Source: an uncultured Merdimonas sp. (GTDB lineage Bacteria; Bacillota; Clostridia; Lachnospirales; Lachnospiraceae). Taken from it: 33,003 nt of DNA. The stretch is taken from assembly GCA_944378225.1 (NCBI GenBank), contig CALWGE010000028.1:1-33003 (forward strand), in the 5' to 3' direction. Position numbers and translations under genes: made by a program. Of the stretch, positions 5,470-13,999 are shown piece after piece; the stretch's first letter is position 1, and every line of letters begins with the position of its first letter. Under the pieces are notes generated by a model. The model saw only the letters and a program-made list of their open reading frames with translations, was not told the origin of the DNA and did not search any database.

Positions 5470-7983
5470 ATGCCTGACAGAATTAAAATCCGCGGGGCGC
5501 GGGTGCATAATCTCAGGAATATTGATGTGGATATTCCTTTAAATCAAATTGTGGGGATTGCCGGGGTATCAGGATCCGGCAAGTCATCTCTGGCTCTGGG
5601 GGTATTGTATGCAGAGGGATCACGCCGTTATCTGGAATCTTTATCTACATACACGAGACGCAGAATGACACAGGCGGCAAAGGCACAGGTAGATGAGATC
5701 CTGTATGTTCCGGCGGCGCTTGCGCTGCATCAGCGGCCGGGTGTGCCGGGAATCCGAAGTACCTTTGGAACGGGGACAGAGCTTTTGAACAGTCTGAGAC
5801 TGATGTACTCCAGGCTGGCCAGTCACCGTTGTCCCAACGGACATTATCTCAAGCCCACTCTCAGGGTGGCTGCGGGGCAGACGCTTATCTGCCCTGAATG
5901 CGGCGCACAATTTTTTGCGCCCTCTGCAGAGGAACTGGCCTTCAACAGTCAGGGAGCCTGCAGGACCTGCGGAGGTACAGGGATTGTACGTACGGTAGAC
6001 AGGACAACCCTGGTGCCGGATGAATCCCTTACTATTGAAGAAGGAGCGGTGGCGCCCTGGAACTCTCTGATGTGGTCTCTGATGGTGGATGTCTGTAGGG
6101 AAATGGGCGTCCGTACGGATGTGCCTTTCTGTGAACTTTCAAAAAAGGAGAGAGAAATAGTCTTCGACGGGCCGGCCGAGAAGAAACATATTTTCTATAA
6201 AGCAAAAAATTCTAATCAGGCAGGAGAGCTTGATTTTACATATTATAATGCAGTATATACTGTAGAGAATGCGCTATCCAGAGTAAAAGATGAGAAGGGA
6301 ATGAAACGGGTGGAGAAATTTCTGAAGGAAGAGATCTGCCCGGACTGCAGGGGAACACGGCTTTCAGAGGCCGCCAGACAACCGAAGCTTCGGGAAATTT
6401 CTCTGGATGAAGCGTGTCAGATGACGCTTTCCCGGCTGGTGGAATGGGTGAAGGAAGTTCCGGTGTGCCTTCCGGAGGAAATGCGCCCTATGGCGGAAGG
6501 AATCTGCGAATCTTTCCTCACGGTATCCCGCCGTCTCATGGAACTGGGACTGGGTTATCTGAGCCTTGATCGTGCAGCCTCCACACTTTCCACCGGGGAA
6601 CGGCAGAGAATGCAGCTCGCCCGGGCAGTGCGCAATCGCACCACAGGCGTGCTGTATGTGCTGGACGAGCCGTCTATTGGTCTGCACCCTTCTAATATTG
6701 AAGGGTTGATACGGGTAATGCATGATCTGAAGGCGGATGGAAATTCTGTACTGCTGGTGGATCATGACGTTCAGATTCTGAAAGAATCCGACTGGCTGGT
6801 TGAGATGGGGCCTGGGGCCGGAGCAGACGGCGGATGTGTGATTGCTGAGGGAACGGTTTCGGAGATTACAGGAAATCCGCAATCTTTGATTGGACCGTTT
6901 TTCAGAGAAAAAGAGAGAGCACATGAGAACATTGCAGCGGACGGCGGCCTGTTTGCGGAGGGAAGGATTCATTTGTCCACAGAAGCGATTCATACGGTGC
7001 GTCCGTTGGAAGTGGATATTCCCCGGGGGCGTTTAACAGCTGTTACCGGAGTATCCGGGTCAGGAAAGACGACTTTGATTCTGGAAAGCCTGATTCCGGG
7101 ACTTGAAGCAGCCATTGCAGGAAAAACACTTCCAAAACATGTGAAAAATGTGGAAGCGGAAGGCATAGGCAGGGTCCGGCTGATCGATGCGGCACCCATA
7201 GGTATTAATGTGCGTTCTACCGTGGCAACTTACGCCAATGTCCATGATGAGCTGAGGAAAATCTTTGCCCGTACACCTGATGCAAAACAGTTGGGATATA
7301 AAGCGGGGGACTTTTCCTATAATACCGGCAGGCTGCGTTGCCCTGTGTGCGATGGAACAGGATCCATCAGCCTTGATGTACAGTTCCTGCCGGATGTGGA
7401 AATTCCGTGCCCGCAATGCCGGGGATCACGGTATTCGAAAGAAGCAGAGCAGATTCGCTACCGAAAAAAGACAAAATGCGCAGAGCAGACCGGCATAAAA
7501 GAGAGACAGGAAGCGGAGGGGTATTCCCTGCCGGAACTTATGGCAATGGATATTAACAGAGCCCTCCCTGTCTGTGAGGATATGAAGCTTGTCTTTCAGA
7601 GGCTTCAGGTGCTGAAGAGTCTGGGACTGGGATACCTGACGCTGGGAGAAGAGACACCGAGCCTGTCGGGAGGCGAAGCGCAACGGCTGAAGCTGGCCAG
7701 CGAGATGGGCAGGGGCCAGTCAGACTCTGTATTCGTGTTTGATGAACCTACGATAGGTCTCCATCCGCTGGATGTAAAGACCCTGCTGGGCGTATTCCGG
7801 ACGTTGATGGAAAAGGGAGCTACGGTGATTGTTATAGAACATGATCTGGATGTGATTCGAAATGCGGATTATGTGATTGATATGGGACCTGGAGGGGGCG
7901 ATGAAGGCGGCAGGATTGTGGCTGCGGGTACGCCGGAGGAGATTCGCCGCACATCCCGGAGCGTGACAGGAAAATATTTGTGA
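5470..7983 (+). CDS. UvrA-like ABC ATPase lacking the UvrB-binding domain
   Basis: 837 residues, about 100 shorter than canonical UvrA. Two ABC modules are clear: Walker A at 31-39 (K38) and GVSGSGKTT (K533), signatures LSTGERQRMQLA and LSGGEAQRLKLA, and Walker B regions VLDEPSIGLHP and VFDEPTIGLHP. Zinc-finger pairs CPDCRGTRL and CPVCDGTG...CPQCRGSRY are kept. In canonical UvrA about 110 residues between the first zinc motif and the next CPxCG carry the UvrB-binding domain. Here C121-PNGH and C141-PECG are only about 15 residues apart, and the first motif has lost its second Cys. This fits the UvrA2/DrrC-like class, linked in other bacteria to tolerance of DNA-binding drugs, not classical excision repair. 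AGGAAAGG precedes the ATG. Confidence 0.9.
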   Translation: MPDRIKIRGARVHNLRNIDVDIPLNQIVGIAGVSGSGKSSLALGVLYAEGSRRYLESLSTYTRRRMTQAAKAQVDEILYVPAALALHQRPGVPGIRSTFGTGTELLNSLRLMYSRLASHRCPNGHYLKPTLRVAAGQTLICPECGAQFFAPSAEELAFNSQGACRTCGGTGIVRTVDRTTLVPDESLTIEEGAVAPWNSLMWSLMVDVCREMGVRTDVPFCELSKKEREIVFDGPAEKKHIFYKAKNSNQAGELDFTYYNAVYTVENALSRVKDEKGMKRVEKFLKEEICPDCRGTRLSEAARQPKLREISLDEACQMTLSRLVEWVKEVPVCLPEEMRPMAEGICESFLTVSRRLMELGLGYLSLDRAASTLSTGERQRMQLARAVRNRTTGVLYVLDEPSIGLHPSNIEGLIRVMHDLKADGNSVLLVDHDVQILKESDWLVEMGPGAGADGGCVIAEGTVSEITGNPQSLIGPFFREKERAHENIAADGGLFAEGRIHLSTEAIHTVRPLEVDIPRGRLTAVTGVSGSGKTTLILESLIPGLEAAIAGKTLPKHVKNVEAEGIGRVRLIDAAPIGINVRSTVATYANVHDELRKIFARTPDAKQLGYKAGDFSYNTGRLRCPVCDGTGSISLDVQFLPDVEIPCPQCRGSRYSKEAEQIRYRKKTKCAEQTGIKERQEAEGYSLPELMAMDINRALPVCEDMKLVFQRLQVLKSLGLGYLTLGEETPSLSGGEAQRLKLASEMGRGQSDSVFVFDEPTIGLHPLDVKTLLGVFRTLMEKGATVIVIEHDLDVIRNADYVIDMGPGGGDEGGRIVAAGTPEEIRRTSRSVTGKYL

Positions 7984-7998
7984 CAGGGAGTGCCTGCG

Positions 7999-8112
7999 GT
8001 GTGCGTGTGGAAGGATATAGAACAGTCTCTGATGCAGGAAATTCGCTATCTGGATAAGCTGATAGATGAGCTGGCAAAGGGGAAGGCAATGGAAAGAATT
8101 CTGCGCAGATAA
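7999..8112 (+). CDS. Small 37-residue charged helical protein (GTG start)
   Basis: A GTG at 7999 opens 37 codons ending at TAA 8110-8112. ACAGGGAG at 7983-7990 overlaps the uvrA-like stop and sits 8 bases before it. The peptide ([20 protein letters not shown], then [15 protein letters not shown]) reads as a single amphipathic, highly charged helix with good codon use and fills the gap between two genes on the same strand. I do not recognise a family. The tight spacing suggests translational coupling to the UvrA-like gene. The 3' end forms a 7-bp hairpin (8101-8107 with 8129-8135) without a T-run. Confidence 0.5.
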   Translation: MCVWKDIEQSLMQEIRYLDKLIDELAKGKAMERILRR

Positions 8113-8159
8113 TATTTGTATCATTTTTTGCGCAGCATAAAGAAAAGGAGGGTACAGAT

Positions 8160-8387
8160 ATGAAACTATTTAGAATTGCGGATCAGTACTGCCGGGAAAG
8201 CAGTTGGAAAACACTTGCGCTCCTGAAATTCTGCATGTTTTCTGTAGGACTTCTGGTGGGGATGCAGGTACCGGAGAAAAAAAGAAAAGCAGTGTTCGGG
8301 GCAGGTCTGCTGGTGTTCGCGGCTTCCTATGTGCCGCTTATGACAAAACTGTACAGACTCTGGACAAGAGAAGATCACGCTGAATAA
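8160..8387 (+). CDS. Small two-helix membrane protein
   Basis: 75 residues with two membrane segments (about 19-36, LLKFCMFSVGLLVGM, and 44-61, AVFGAGLLVFAASYVPLM) joined by a basic EKKRK loop. The ends are charged. AGGAGG lies 8 bases before ATG 8160, so expression looks certain. Similar small clostridial proteins are sometimes labelled as phosphate-transporter permease, but nothing here supports a transport role. It sits 9 bases before the Y-family polymerase and is probably co-transcribed. Function unknown. Confidence 0.72.
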   Translation: MKLFRIADQYCRESSWKTLALLKFCMFSVGLLVGMQVPEKKRKAVFGAGLLVFAASYVPLMTKLYRLWTREDHAE

Positions 8388-8396
8388 GGAAAAACC

Positions 8397-9920
8397 ATGT
8401 CAGACAGAACTTATATAGCCATTGATCTGAAATCTTTTTACGCTTCTGTGGAGTGCATGGAGCGGGGGCTGGATCCTATGACAACAAACCTGGTTGTGGC
8501 AGACAGAAGCAGGACGGAAAAGACCATTTGTCTGGCAGTGTCCCCGGCGCTGAAGGCTTATGGAATTTCAGGCCGGGCCAGACTTTTTGAGGTGGAGCAA
8601 AAGGTCCGGGAGGTTAATGCAAAGCGAAGAAGGAATGCTCCGGGCGGTGTACTGAATGGAGCTTCCTTTCAGAGTACGGAACTGAAGAACGATCCGTCGC
8701 TGGCGCTGGACTATATTACGGCGCCGCCGCAGATGGCACGTTACATGGAGATCAGTGCAGAAATTTATGGAGTATATCTGAAGTATATTGCTCCGGAGGA
8801 TATGCACGTTTACTCGATTGATGAGGTTTTTATTGATGCTACAGGATATCTGAAGACTTATGGACTGACGGCACGGGAACTGGCAATGAAGATGATTCTG
8901 GATGTGCTGAAGACCACCGGCATTACAGCGGCAGCAGGAATCGGTACAAATCTGTATATCTGTAAAGCAGCTATGGATATCTGGGCCAAGCATGTTCCCG
9001 CGGATGAGAATGGCGTGCGCATTGCCTGTATGGATGAGATGTCCTACCGTCGTCTTCTCTGGTCTCATCGTCCTCTTACAGATTTCTGGCGTGTGGGACG
9101 GGGCTATGCGAAGAAGCTGGAGGAGAAAGGACTTTTTACAATGGGGGACATCGCCCGCTGTTCTCTTGGCAAACCTGCGGATTATTACAATGAAGATCTG
9201 CTGTATGATATGTTTGGGGTAAACGCAGAGCTTCTGATTGATCACGCCTGGGGCTGGGAGCCCTGTACTATCAAAGATATCAAGGCGTATAAGCCTGAAA
9301 ACAGCAGCGTTGTCTCCGGACAGGTGCTTCAGTGTCCTTACACCTTCGACAAAGCCCGGCTGGTTGTGAGGGAAATGGCAGATATGCTGGCTCTGGATCT
9401 GGTGGAGAAAAAGCTGGTCACGAACCAGATTGTTCTGACTGTGGGATATGACATTGATAATCTGAAAGACCCTGTTCTGAGGAAAAAATATTGCGGCGAA
9501 GTCAGTACGGACCGGTACGGAAGAGCCGTTCCGAAACATGCCCACGGGACAGTGAATCTGAAAGATTATACTGCATCTGCAAAGCAGATTATGGAGGCAG
9601 TCACAGGTCTTTATGAACAGATTACCGATGAGGAGCTTCTGGTCCGCCGGCTGAGCATGGCGGCAAATCATGTGATACCGGAGGATGAGGCGCGCGGGGA
9701 AGCGCAATATGAGCAGCTTGATCTGTTTACAGATTATGCCGCGGTTCAGAGGGAGAAGCAGAAAGCGGAGGAAGAGCTTGCCCGGGAGAAGAAGCTGCAG
9801 CAGGCTATGCTGGATATAAAAAAGAAATTTGGAAAGAATGCGATTCTTAAGGGTATGAATCTGGAGGAAGGCGCTACGGCCCGGGAGCGGAATCAGCAGA
9901 TTGGAGGTCACAAAGCCTGA
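8397..9920 (+). CDS. Y-family DNA polymerase (UmuC/UvrX-like)
   Basis: 507 residues. D10 in AIDLKSFYASVE and D142-E143 in SIDEVF are the metal-binding carboxylates of Y-family lesion-bypass polymerases. The palm/fingers are at about 1-240, helix-hairpin region and little finger at about 240-430. A canonical sliding-clamp motif QLDLF is at residues 440-444, followed by a long charged helical tail (about 455-505). The family copies damaged DNA with low fidelity and is usually SOS-induced; I found no LexA box of the GAAC-N4-GTTC type upstream. The next gene is its usual YolD-like partner, as in the Bacillus subtilis uvrX and yqjW loci. The ATG follows AAGGAAAAACC, a modest site. Confidence 0.9.
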   Translation: MSDRTYIAIDLKSFYASVECMERGLDPMTTNLVVADRSRTEKTICLAVSPALKAYGISGRARLFEVEQKVREVNAKRRRNAPGGVLNGASFQSTELKNDPSLALDYITAPPQMARYMEISAEIYGVYLKYIAPEDMHVYSIDEVFIDATGYLKTYGLTARELAMKMILDVLKTTGITAAAGIGTNLYICKAAMDIWAKHVPADENGVRIACMDEMSYRRLLWSHRPLTDFWRVGRGYAKKLEEKGLFTMGDIARCSLGKPADYYNEDLLYDMFGVNAELLIDHAWGWEPCTIKDIKAYKPENSSVVSGQVLQCPYTFDKARLVVREMADMLALDLVEKKLVTNQIVLTVGYDIDNLKDPVLRKKYCGEVSTDRYGRAVPKHAHGTVNLKDYTASAKQIMEAVTGLYEQITDEELLVRRLSMAANHVIPEDEARGEAQYEQLDLFTDYAAVQREKQKAEEELAREKKLQQAMLDIKKKFGKNAILKGMNLEEGATARERNQQIGGHKA

Positions 9921-9945
9921 AAAAGAATATGCAGGGAGAGGATGT

Positions 9946-10404
9946 ATGAATAATAAGCACAAAGAGCAGCAGGATTATGAGGATATTATTCATCTGCCCC
10001 ATCCGGTATCTTCCAGGCATCCGCAGATGTCTATGGCAGATCGGGCGGCGCAGTTTTCACCCTTTGCAGCTTTGACCGGATATGGAGACGCAGTCCGGGA
10101 GAAAGCGCGGTTTACCGAAGGAAAACCGGAACTTTCGGAGGAAGAGAAAAGAAATCTGGATGATAAGCTTGAGCAGATTTATGCTCTTTGCGGGCAAAGG
10201 CCAGAGGTACGGCTCAGGTATTTTGTACCTGACGGGAAAAAAGACGGCGGTTCGTTCCGGGAGATTACCGGCGTGATTCGGAAAGCGGACGCCGTTGCCC
10301 GGAAAATCCGTATGCAAGACGGTACAGAGATAGACACGGACTGTGTAATAGATATACAGACAGATACAGCCAGACAGCAGAAGGAGGACAGAGAATGGGA
10401 ATGA
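9946..10404 (+). CDS. YolD-like protein
   Basis: 152 residues from ATG 9946, which has GGGAGAGG close upstream. The same frame is open from 9901 but overlaps the polymerase without a better site. The N-terminal part carries HPxSSRHPQMSMADRAAQFSPFAALTGY, the recognisable YolD core also seen in proteins fused or adjacent to Y-family polymerases. The middle is a charged helix (about 60-85) and the C-terminal part a beta-rich region. Its biochemical role is not established; the pairing with UmuC-like polymerases suggests an accessory factor analogous to UmuD. Its stop overlaps the start of hydF by 10 bases. Confidence 0.85.
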   Translation: MNNKHKEQQDYEDIIHLPHPVSSRHPQMSMADRAAQFSPFAALTGYGDAVREKARFTEGKPELSEEEKRNLDDKLEQIYALCGQRPEVRLRYFVPDGKKDGGSFREITGVIRKADAVARKIRMQDGTEIDTDCVIDIQTDTARQQKEDREWE

Positions 10405-11690
10405 ATCAGACACCATCTTCCGAACGGGTGCATATTGGCCTGTTCGGGCGCAGAAATGCAGGGAAATCAAGTGTGATCAATGCGATTACCAATCAGGATA
10501 CAGCGATTGTATCAGAAGTTCGGGGAACTACGACGGATCCGGTTTATAAATCCATGGAACTGCTTCCCCTGGGGCCGGTGGTGCTGATTGATACTCCGGG
10601 ACTGGACGATGAAGGAGAACTGGGCAGGCTTCGGGTACAGAAAGGACTTGATGTGCTGCGCAAAACGGATATTGCTCTGCTGATTGTGGACGGAAGTCTG
10701 GGAATGAGTGAGGAGGATGAGCAGCTGGAGGAAGAACTGAAAAAGAGAGGTCTTCCCTATCTGGTTGTGCTGAATAAAACAGATATCTGCACAGGAAAAA
10801 GCAGCACGGGAAACGGAACAGATCTGGCCGGCCTGACGGGCGTCAGGGAAGATAGTGCATCCTGGAAAGCCGCGCACAGCGGCTCCCGCGTCAGGGTCCG
10901 TGCCCGGACAGGAGAAGGAATTACGGAACTGAAAGAATGCCTGGCGAGGCTGGTGCCTGAAAAAAGCTCTGTGAAACGACTGGTAGGTGATCTGCTGGAA
11001 CCTCTGGATCTGGTGATGCTGGTAGTTCCCATTGACAAGGCGGCGCCCAAAGGACGTCTGATTCTTCCCCAGCAGCAGACTATCCGGGATGTGCTGGAGA
11101 GCGGGGCGATTTCTGTGGTGACACGGGATACAGAGCTGAAGTCAGCGCTTTCCCGTCTGGCGGAGCCTCCAAAGCTGGTAATTACCGACAGTCAGGTTTT
11201 TGAGCAGGCAGACAGAGATACGCCGGAAAACATCCTGCTGACTTCCTTTTCGATTCTGTTTGCGCGGTATAAAGGAAATCTGGCACAGACAGTCCGGGGA
11301 GCGGGGGCTCTGGAGACGCTGCAGGACGGAGACCGAATCCTGATTTCGGAAGGCTGCACTCATCATCGTCAGTGCAATGATATCGGTACAGTGAAGCTGC
11401 CTCACTGGATTCAGGAATATACCGGCAAAAAACCGGAATTTGATTTTACGTCAGGAGCAGGTTTTGAACGGGATCTGAAAAAATATCATATGATAGTTCA
11501 TTGCGGGGGCTGCATGCTTAATGAGCAGGAAATGCAGTACCGGTTTGGAGAAGCGGCTGCACAGGGTGTACCTATGACAAATTACGGTATTCTGATTGCC
11601 TATATGAAAGGAATCCTGAAACGCAGTCTGCAGCCATTTCCGGAAATGGCCCGGCTGCTTAAAAAAGATCAGAAAGAGAACAGAACATGA
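10395..11690 (+). CDS. hydF: [FeFe]-hydrogenase maturation GTPase HydF
   Basis: 431 residues. Residues 12-190 are a TrmE/Era-type GTPase: GRRNAGKSS (17-25, K24), GTTTDP switch, DTPG and NKTD (127-130). The C-terminal third holds the HydF iron-sulfur site CxH...HCxxC: C321, H323, H369, C370 and C373, with 45 residues between the two histidines, as expected. HydF is the scaffold on which HydE and HydG products build the 2Fe subcluster of the H-cluster before transfer to the hydrogenase, so the host should make [FeFe]-hydrogenase. AAGGAGG precedes ATG 10395, which overlaps the yolD-like stop. Its own stop overlaps the next gene by 4 bases. hydE, hydG and the hydrogenase are not in the window. 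Confidence 0.95.
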   Translation: MGMNQTPSSERVHIGLFGRRNAGKSSVINAITNQDTAIVSEVRGTTTDPVYKSMELLPLGPVVLIDTPGLDDEGELGRLRVQKGLDVLRKTDIALLIVDGSLGMSEEDEQLEEELKKRGLPYLVVLNKTDICTGKSSTGNGTDLAGLTGVREDSASWKAAHSGSRVRVRARTGEGITELKECLARLVPEKSSVKRLVGDLLEPLDLVMLVVPIDKAAPKGRLILPQQQTIRDVLESGAISVVTRDTELKSALSRLAEPPKLVITDSQVFEQADRDTPENILLTSFSILFARYKGNLAQTVRGAGALETLQDGDRILISEGCTHHRQCNDIGTVKLPHWIQEYTGKKPEFDFTSGAGFERDLKKYHMIVHCGGCMLNEQEMQYRFGEAAAQGVPMTNYGILIAYMKGILKRSLQPFPEMARLLKKDQKENRT

Positions 11691-13189
11691 CAGAATCAAG
11701 AGAGACGGCGGACTTTGGCGGTCCCCTTTACAGAAAGCTGCGTGAATATGGGAATTCCGATTATTACGGATTTCACATGCCCGGGCATAAGCGGCGGATT
11801 GGAAGTTTTGAAGATCCGTACAGATTTGATATCACGGAAATAGATGGCTTTGATGATCTGCACCATCCTGAAGAGGAAGGTATTCTCACAAAGGCGCAGA
11901 AACGGGCGGCCAGACTTTATAAGGCAGAAGAAACACATTTTCTGGTTAATGGAAGCACAGGGGGAATATTGAGCGCAGTTTCCGGCTGTACCCACAGAGG
12001 CGGGCAGATACTTATGGCCAGAAATTGCCATCGGTCGGTTTATCATGCAGCTGAACTTCGGAATCTGAGAGTAACATATCTTTATCCACAGCAGATTCTT
12101 TCTTTGGGGATAAACGGAGCAATCTGTCCGGAGGATGTGGAAAAAGCACTGAAACAAACCTCAGCTGACACAGAGACAGAAGCGGTGGTGATTACTTCTC
12201 CCACTTATGACGGGATTTGTTCAGATGTGCGGACTATTGCGCAAATCTGCCACAAATATGGAACTCCTCTCATTGTGGATCAGGCTCATGGGGCTCATTT
12301 TCCATTTTCGGATTATTTTCCGGAAGACGCGGTGAGTGCGGGAGCGGATGTGGTGATACACAGCGTTCACAAGACGCTGCCATCTATGACGCAGACAGCG
12401 CTGCTTCATATACAGGGAGAACTGGCAGACAGGGAGAGGATCCGGCATTTCCTGTCTGTCTATCAAAGCAGCAGTCCGTCCTATGTTCTGATGGCTTCCA
12501 TAGATGCCTGCATGGAACTGCTGGAGAACAGAGGAGAAGAGCTGTTTTGTGATCATGTGAAAAAACTGGAGAATTTTCGAAGGAGCTGTCAGGATTTGAA
12601 AGCGCTGCGCCTGGCCGGAGAAGAATTTTGTCCGGCGATTCTTCAGGAAAATTACCTGAGCCGGCAGAAAGCAGTAACAGATTTTGATCGGAGCAAACTT
12701 CTGATTTCCACACGCGGCGCGGGTATTACGGGAAGCAGACTTTCCGATCTTCTGCTGGAGAGATATCATCTTCAGATGGAGATGGCCGCATCGGATTATG
12801 TTGTCGGTATTGCAAGTCTGGCAGACACGCAGGAAGGTTTCGCAAGGCTCGGCCGGGCACTTCATGAGCTGGACCGGGAACTGGAAAATCAAAGAGACAG
12901 AAAAGAAAGGAACAGCCGGAAGCTGCAGCATTTCTGTCTTCCGGCATTTCAGGCGGTTCTTACTGCGGGAGAAGCAGCAGAAAAGGCGACAGAGCCGGTA
13001 CCTCTTTCAGATTGTGCCGGACGTCTGGCAGGGACCTATGTGTATCTCTATCCGCCAGGAATTCCGCTGCTCGTTCCGGGTGAGAAGATCACACCGGAAG
13101 CGGCAGAACAGATCGAAAAATGGATTTCGGACGGCTTTACGGTTCACGGACTGGCAGATGAAAGACAGATTCTTACTGTCTGCGGATAA
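11687..13189 (+). CDS. Orn/Lys/Arg decarboxylase-family protein (YaaO/SpeA-like)
   Basis: 500 residues. This is an AAT-fold PLP decarboxylase of the Orn/Lys/Arg group: FHMPGHKRR near residue 30, VNGSTGGILS at the phosphate loop, D198 and H201 in VDQAHGAHF, and the Schiff-base K229 in SVHKTLPSMTQ. Bacillus homologues of this short form decarboxylate arginine or lysine, giving agmatine or cadaverine for polyamine synthesis; the substrate is not readable here. The C-terminal domain (about 390-500) ends with YPPGIPLLVPGE, typical for the family. It starts in an ATGA overlap with hydF. Its place before a nucleotide kinase and holB mirrors yaaO in Bacillus subtilis. Confidence 0.88.
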   Translation: MTESRETADFGGPLYRKLREYGNSDYYGFHMPGHKRRIGSFEDPYRFDITEIDGFDDLHHPEEEGILTKAQKRAARLYKAEETHFLVNGSTGGILSAVSGCTHRGGQILMARNCHRSVYHAAELRNLRVTYLYPQQILSLGINGAICPEDVEKALKQTSADTETEAVVITSPTYDGICSDVRTIAQICHKYGTPLIVDQAHGAHFPFSDYFPEDAVSAGADVVIHSVHKTLPSMTQTALLHIQGELADRERIRHFLSVYQSSSPSYVLMASIDACMELLENRGEELFCDHVKKLENFRRSCQDLKALRLAGEEFCPAILQENYLSRQKAVTDFDRSKLLISTRGAGITGSRLSDLLLERYHLQMEMAASDYVVGIASLADTQEGFARLGRALHELDRELENQRDRKERNSRKLQHFCLPAFQAVLTAGEAAEKATEPVPLSDCAGRLAGTYVYLYPPGIPLLVPGEKITPEAAEQIEKWISDGFTVHGLADERQILTVCG

Positions 13190-13260
13190 GACGGAAAACG
13201 GGGAAGGCTAGCCGCCGAACCCGCAGCATACAGCATTCAGATATCACGGGGAGACAGGAA

Positions 13261-13872
13261 ATGGGAAAATTATTCTATATTATTGGAAAAAGCTCCACAG
13301 GAAAAGACACGATTTTTCAGAGCCTGCTGGAAAATAGAGAACTGGGTCTGAGACCGTTGGTGCTGTACACCACCCGGCCTATGCGGGTGGGGGAGACACA
13401 GGGAGTACAGTATCATTTTACAGACGAGACAGGGCTTAAGGAACTTCAGAATGCCGGTAAGGTTATAGAGCTTCGGGCATATCAGACAGTATGCGGCGTG
13501 TGGAAATATTTCACGGCGGATACTGAGGCTACGGATTTGGAGAAATACAATTATATTACTGTAGGTGTACTGGAGTCTTTCCGGGCAGTTCGCAGTTATT
13601 ATGGAGAGGAGCGGGTTGTGCCGCTTTACATAGAGGTGGAAGACGGAGAACGGCTTCAGCGCGCCCTGGATCGGGAACGGGCACAGGAAAAGCCCCAGTA
13701 TGCGGAGATGTGCCGCCGTTTTCTCGCAGACAGCGAAGACTTTTCAGAAGAGAAGCTTCAGGAGGCAGGAATCAGCAGGAAATTTTACAATCGTGTACTG
13801 AAGGACTGTCTGGAAGAAATACAAATCTGTCTGAAAGAATCTCTCGTACAGGGAAAAAACAGTGGTGTGTAA
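13261..13872 (+). CDS. Guanylate kinase-like protein
   Basis: 203 residues, normal length for guanylate kinase, which phosphorylates GMP to GDP. The P-loop is IGKSSTGKDT (9-18). The GMP-binding stretch TTRPMRVGE followed by GVQYHF is close to the family signature. The lid and C-terminal helices are present but divergent. A main gmk usually sits near rpoZ/priA in this phylum, so this may be a second, specialised copy; that cannot be tested here. It occupies the place held by tmk (thymidylate kinase) in Bacillus subtilis between yaaO and holB. GGGGAGACAGGAA precedes the ATG. Confidence 0.78.
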   Translation: MGKLFYIIGKSSTGKDTIFQSLLENRELGLRPLVLYTTRPMRVGETQGVQYHFTDETGLKELQNAGKVIELRAYQTVCGVWKYFTADTEATDLEKYNYITVGVLESFRAVRSYYGEERVVPLYIEVEDGERLQRALDRERAQEKPQYAEMCRRFLADSEDFSEEKLQEAGISRKFYNRVLKDCLEEIQICLKESLVQGKNSGV

Positions 13873-13882
13873 AACCCCATTT

Positions 13883-13906
13883 GAAACAGTAAAGGGACTG
13901 TTTTTT
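13883..13906 (+). terminator. Short terminator after the guanylate-kinase-like gene
   Basis: AAACAGT (13884-13890) pairs with ACTGTTT (13897-13903) around AAAGGG, with T's to 13906. Stem of 7 bp, so moderate strength. A TATACT at 13922-13927 follows but lacks a good -35 box. Confidence 0.6.
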
Positions 13907-13999
13907 CAAAATAATCTATGTTATACTGAAAGCAGTGCGAAGCCGCAGGGAGACTGAGGCTTTGCCGTAAGGCTGAAAACATAAAGGAGGGGAGAATAT

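Noticed and set aside
8100-8396. LexA/SOS box upstream of the Y-family polymerase
   Set aside because: No GAAC-N4-GTTC or close variant was seen on reading this stretch.
8568-9962. 464-residue minus-strand frame opposite the polymerase gene
   Set aside because: A mirror frame of a well-supported gene; Cys/His/Ile-rich low-sense translation with no ribosome site.
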